From an uncultured Haliea sp. (GTDB lineage Bacteria > Pseudomonadota > Gammaproteobacteria > Pseudomonadales > Halieaceae), in assembly GCA_947258585.1 (NCBI GenBank), contig CAMYIZ010000030.1:124001-188000 (forward strand): 64,000 bases of DNA. Direction: 5' to 3'. Positions 61,074 through 64,000 of the stretch are shown one piece after another. Position 1 is the stretch's first letter; every line of letters starts with the position of its first letter. Under the pieces are notes generated by a model. That model did not search any database. It had not been told where the DNA came from and worked only from the letters and a program-made list of their open reading frames with translations. The position numbers were made by a program, and so were the translations under genes.

Positions 61074-61321
61074 CGCTCTGCCCCCAGGCGCTCATCGACA
61101 GACATGACCTCCCCGCCGTGGCGCTCGGGGTCAAAGCGAGCCAGGCGCTGCTCCAGGCTCAGGGGTTCGTCATGCAGCGGCGTGATGATGATTCGTTCCC
61201 CTTCTACCGTAATACGTACCCGCTGGTCGGCATGCAAGCGCGCAGCACGAGCCACAGCCGCAGGCAGGCGCACACCAAGGTTGTTGCCCCAATGCTTGAT
61301 ATCAAGAACCGTTTCGGTCAT
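61067..61321 (-). CDS. mazE: MazE-type antitoxin (AbrB/SpoVT fold)
   Basis: The 84-residue protein has a swapped-hairpin DNA-binding N terminus (LDIKHWGNNLGVRLPAAVARAARLHADQRVRITVEGERIIITPL) and an acidic toxin-binding tail. It neutralises MazF and probably represses its own operon. Start ATG 61321; the frame extends further upstream into a degenerate region, with a palindromic AT-rich stretch (GTTTAAAC near 61341) in the likely promoter. Confidence 0.9.
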   Translation of the reverse strand: MTETVLDIKHWGNNLGVRLPAAVARAARLHADQRVRITVEGERIIITPLHDEPLSLEQRLARFDPERHGGEVMSVDERLGAERW

Positions 61322-61703
61322 GGCAATCTCCGGGATAATGTTTAAACGAAGTATAAACATAATTTGCCGTGCCGACAAATGCAGGCGCGGAGGGAACCAA
61401 AGCGATATCAGTATTCGCCGCGACAAGCCGAGAATTCGACCGGAATGCAGCGGGAACCGGGCCTGCAAAGAGATATCCGCGGCGGTGCCCTGCCGGAGAA
61501 CGAAATCCTCAAGATGCTGGTCGCTGTCACCATCGAAGTACAGCGCCTTGTGCCCCACCCCGCCGGCGCCCTGACCGTCAGCCGCGGTGGAATACTCCGC
61601 CCTGGACAGGCCGAACTCCCGCGCGTACCAGAGTGGCCCGAGCGGCTCGTTCCAGTCCGTATCCCTCGCCTTGGCCTCGGCGATGCCGGCGATGTCGACA
61701 AAT
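61322..61703 (-). other. Degenerate sequence between mazE and the receptor remnant
   Basis: The minus strand is open in the mazE frame back to 61792, reading for example EAKARDTDWNEPLGPLWYARE. I recognise no family. It may be the rest of a TonB receptor in altered frames or foreign sequence joined by deletion. No start codon with a ribosome site supports a separate gene. Confidence 0.4.
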
Positions 61704-62039
61704 ACCCACGCCGCCATAGTGGAAATTGACGATGTCAAAACCGCGCGCCGTGTGATCGGTGCGATCTGTCTCCACTTCCTCCACGGTGACACCGGGCGTG
61801 TAGTTCAGCAGATCGCTGATGTTGTTGAAGGCGAAATCATCCATTTGCGCGCGCGGGATGGCGGTGACGGTCTGGGGTGTTTCAAACAGGGTCAGGTTGA
61901 GCCTGGTGGCAGTATCGGTCTTGCCCTGCTCCCCGTAGATGCGGACCGTTTCCAACGGTTTGGCCGTTGAGGCTACTGTCTGCTGAGTATCGCCTCCCTG
62001 CTGAGCCACGGCCGGAAGACCGCCCAGCGTCGCCGCCAT
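61578..62039 (-). pseudogene. TonB-dependent siderophore receptor, N-terminal remnant
   Basis: Residues 1-112 from ATG 62039 show a signal-peptide end (AVAQQ), a TonB-receptor plug start (LFETPQTVTAIPRAQMDD, LLNYTPGVTVEEVETDRTDHTARGFDI) and then break off after NFHYGGVG. The beta-barrel is missing and the frame stops at 61578. The signal peptide appears to start upstream of 62039, but there is a stop and no usable start there. The family imports ferric siderophores. Confidence 0.85.
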
Positions 62040-62165
62040 GACAGCCAGGGGCAGGACAGGTCGGATTCGCTCTGGGTCGTTATGCTTTTACATGTGTGGG
62101 CTCATGTGGGGTAACAAATTCAATGGCGGAGTCAACGGACGGCAAAACTCTGGAAAATATTATTA

Positions 62166-62187
62166 CGAATAGCAATCATTCCTATTT
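62166..62187. promoter_or_regulatory. Fur-box-like inverted repeat
   Basis: AATAG (62168-62172) and CTATT (62182-62186) flank CAATCATTC, so the site contains the AATCATT core of Fur boxes. It lies between the TonB-receptor remnant and the divergent periplasmic gene, where a shared iron-regulated promoter is expected. Confidence 0.45.
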
Positions 62188-62243
62188 GTATTTGTGGCGA
62201 GACGGTGTAAAGATGGGCACCTCAATATCCTGGAGACACTGCC

Positions 62244-63038
62244 ATGCAAAAACATGTAAAGGGGTCACTTGGTTTGCTGGTTGTACTTACGGCCATCACC
62301 ACCCATGCGGGCGCTACTGGAGCAGGAACGGCAGTCCCTGTTGCCGATGCGGCGGGCGCAGTGCAACTGGCCGCAGTATCCCCGGAAGACCAGGCCGTCG
62401 ATCCTGCGGACCAGGACACCGTTACTTTTCTGGGGCAACTCGGATTGATCCGCGGACACCTCTGGGTAGGATTGCAGCTTTACAGCAAGGGTCATCACGA
62501 GATGGCGAGGACGCATATGAAGCACCCGGAAGACGAGTTGTACGCGGACCTGCTGCCGGCTCTGGAAGCGAGAAACTCCGCCGGCTTCGCCGCGGAACTA
62601 ACCGCGCTCAGCAGCGCGGTGGAGTCCGATCAGCCCGTTGCGGCCGTTGAGCAGGCGCACAATGCCCTGTCACAAGCGATGGATCGGGTGGAGGGTCTTG
62701 CGGACGTCTCCCTGAAAACGGTGCTATTGAGCATCGAGTACATGACTCGCACGGCGGCAGAGGAGTACGCGCTGGGTGTGAGCGAGGGCCATGTGGTGAA
62801 TCATCACGAGTACCAGGATTCCCTGGGATTCACCGAGGCAGCCCGCCAGCGCCTGGACAAGCTCGCCGCCAATCTGTCCCAAACCGAGGCTGAAGCCGCT
62901 GACAGGGTTCGTCAACAATTACAGCGGATAGACGCCCTGTGGCCAGAACTCGTCCCCGCAGGTCGACTGCATGGGGATGCGAGCTTGCTTTACGCTGCCG
63001 CGGATGACATTGGCGCCATTGCGTTGTCCCTGCCATAG
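62244..63038 (+). CDS. Periplasmic helical protein of unknown function, possibly iron-related
   Basis: The 264-residue protein has a signal peptide (cleavage near residue 23, THAGA) and a helical body. A His-rich stretch (GHLWVGLQLYSKGHHEMARTHMKHPEDELY) with several His, Glu and Asp could bind metal. I do not recognise a named family with certainty; similar sequences occur near FTR1-type iron permeases as far as I recall. The ATG at 62244 has TGGAG upstream. A Fur-like site and the divergent receptor remnant suggest iron regulation. Confidence 0.65.
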   Translation: MQKHVKGSLGLLVVLTAITTHAGATGAGTAVPVADAAGAVQLAAVSPEDQAVDPADQDTVTFLGQLGLIRGHLWVGLQLYSKGHHEMARTHMKHPEDELYADLLPALEARNSAGFAAELTALSSAVESDQPVAAVEQAHNALSQAMDRVEGLADVSLKTVLLSIEYMTRTAAEEYALGVSEGHVVNHHEYQDSLGFTEAARQRLDKLAANLSQTEAEAADRVRQQLQRIDALWPELVPAGRLHGDASLLYAAADDIGAIALSLP

Positions 63039-63074
63039 CGGAGGGACCTGATGAACAGTACAGATCACATGCCT

Positions 63075-63103
63075 GGGTCGGTGGCGTAAGGCCGCCCCGA
63101 CCC
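63075..63103. terminator. Strong stem-loop between convergent genes
   Basis: GGGTCGG (63075-63081) and CCGACCC (63097-63103) form a perfect 7-bp stem, with a smaller GGC/GCC stem possible inside. No T-run follows on either strand. Its place between two convergent genes suggests a bidirectional terminator or stabiliser. Confidence 0.4.
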
Positions 63104-63158
63104 TGTGGCACCCCGCTCTATCCGGTGGATTATCCTGAAGTGCCACCAGTCGCCCCCA

Positions 63159-64000
63159 TTAGTCCGCTTCAATCAAGTCCAGAGGGTACTTGTACATGCT
63201 TTCCGTCTGGTCATCGCCAATCAGGAATACGTTCTCCATATGCGAGGGGCCATAGCGACTGCCGAAATAAAGGCAGTCAACACTCAGTACCATGAAGGGC
63301 TTGACCTCAAAGCCCTGCTCCGCTGCCAGCAGCCCCGTGGACGGGAAGGCGACCGGGCTTTCCAGCGGCACGCGTCCGATCGAATGAATAATCATCAGCA
63401 GCTTCTCCGGAACAGTCAGTTCCAAGGCCGAGGAAGAGCGCACGGATTCACAAATGGCGGCCGTATTCGCCCCAGGCCTTAGCTGCGCAACCATGTCTGA
63501 AAAACAGCGCTGTACCTGGGCGTGCTGTTCGCGATAGGCGGGAGGAGCCTTGCCGAAATGCGCTGTTCGGCTGATATCAATCCAGGTGTTTTTGTAACGC
63601 CCCTGGGTTTCAAGTATCGCTATATCGCCTTGGGAGAAGGGCTTGTCGTAGAACGTACGAAACAAATCAGGCCTGAAAATGGTGTCATAACTGCCGCCAA
63701 ACAACATGGGGCTGTGGGGCAACGGGTCGATGTCCTCATCGATCATGAAGTGGGCCACCCGCTTCTCGATCTCCGCCCAGCTACGTCCACAGCGCAACTC
63801 ACCCACAGTGAATTCCATTACCCTGTCCGCCTTCACCCCGGTTTCGCGGAAGACGTCCAACTCAGCCGACGTTTTTATCGAGCGGGCGGCCATGATGGTT
63901 TCGAGCCCATCGGCGTATTTCTGTCCGATCGACTGGTTCAGCGCCATACCGACACGCAGATCATCAAACAGTACGGTCTCTCCCACCAATCCCTGATGGC
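63159..64000 (-). CDS. M24-fold (Xaa-Pro peptidase/creatinase-like) protein, partial
   Basis: At least 276 residues of the C-terminal pita-bread domain are present, and the frame runs off the window end. Canonical positions are partly changed. The first metal Asp (in DxG) is Thr in LETQGRYKNTW; the second is kept in WIDISRT; His is kept in IIHSIG; the HExP motif reads LESP; the final Glu is kept in HMENVFLI. The protein may be a non-peptidase M24 relative such as a creatinase-like or lyase-type enzyme. An internal TTG at 63987 is not taken as the start. Confidence 0.75.
   Translation of the reverse strand, partial: HQGLVGETVLFDDLRVGMALNQSIGQKYADGLETIMAARSIKTSAELDVFRETGVKADRVMEFTVGELRCGRSWAEIEKRVAHFMIDEDIDPLPHSPMLFGGSYDTIFRPDLFRTFYDKPFSQGDIAILETQGRYKNTWIDISRTAHFGKAPPAYREQHAQVQRCFSDMVAQLRPGANTAAICESVRSSSALELTVPEKLLMIIHSIGRVPLESPVAFPSTGLLAAEQGFEVKPFMVLSVDCLYFGSRYGPSHMENVFLIGDDQTESMYKYPLDLIEAD

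Overview
The window is a high-GC gammaproteobacterial chromosome segment. Gene content and order strongly resemble Pseudomonas and marine Cellvibrionales/Halieaceae-type relatives: sspBA-petBCA-rpsI-rplM-zapE, algW/degS-hisD-hisG-murA-ibaG-mlaC, kdsD-kdsC-lptCAB-rpoN-hpf-ptsN-rapZ-ptsO, mreBCD-maf-rng-yhdP, gatCAB, hemA-prfA-prmC-moeB, and TPR-lolB-ispE-tRNA(Gln)-prs-rplY-pth-ychF. The genus cannot be fixed from sequence reading alone. A cytochrome b/c1 fusion and a PEP/IPTL-CTERM-like protein fit a marine proteobacterium but do not prove it.

Positions 1 to about 50.8 kb are conserved core. In order: the end of a SIS-domain gene and dolP; sspB/sspA; a bc1 complex operon (Rieske plus fused cytochrome b-c1); L13/S9; zapE/zapG divergent around a strong palindrome; a Nif3-like protein and a DegS/AlgW protease; hisD, hisG, murA, ibaG and an mlaC without its usual mlaFEDB partners; the lipopolysaccharide block (K+/Ca2+:Na+ exchanger yrbG, kdsD, kdsC, lptC, lptA, lptB), running into rpoN, hpf and the nitrogen phosphotransferase genes; mgtE and darP; a convergent yhdP-rng-maf-mreDCB cluster; gatCAB; an Smr protein, cysZ and rhlB; doxX, moeB, prmC, prfA and hemA; then a TPR lipoprotein, lolB, ispE, tRNA-Gln, prs, rplY, pth and ychF. 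Many neighbours overlap by one to four bases, which suggests translational coupling.

The most unusual structure is just after tRNA-Gln (46850-46924). A 174-bp unit is repeated in tandem, and each unit ends with an exact copy of the tRNA 3' end. Inside each full repeat, a module of exactly 75 nt (the length of tRNA-Gln) starts with a tRNA-like acceptor 5' half and ends with the true tRNA 3' half and CCA, but the interior is replaced by two GC-rich hairpins. It resembles in outline the tyrT/rtT repeats of Escherichia coli, but at a different tRNA.

From about 50.8 kb the window is accessory. It contains an AAA ATPase (DUF4143-type) pseudogene behind iterated promoter repeats; an arsenic operon (arsR, gapdh, arsJ, acr3) that also carries an unexplained ATP-grasp enzyme; the agmatine-to-putrescine pair aguB-aguA; a secreted sorting-signal protein; and an elongator tRNA-Met with an integrase remnant, a mazEF module and a broken TonB-dependent receptor behind it. 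A Fur-box-like site separates that receptor remnant from an unknown periplasmic protein. The window ends inside an M24-fold protein that lacks one canonical metal ligand.
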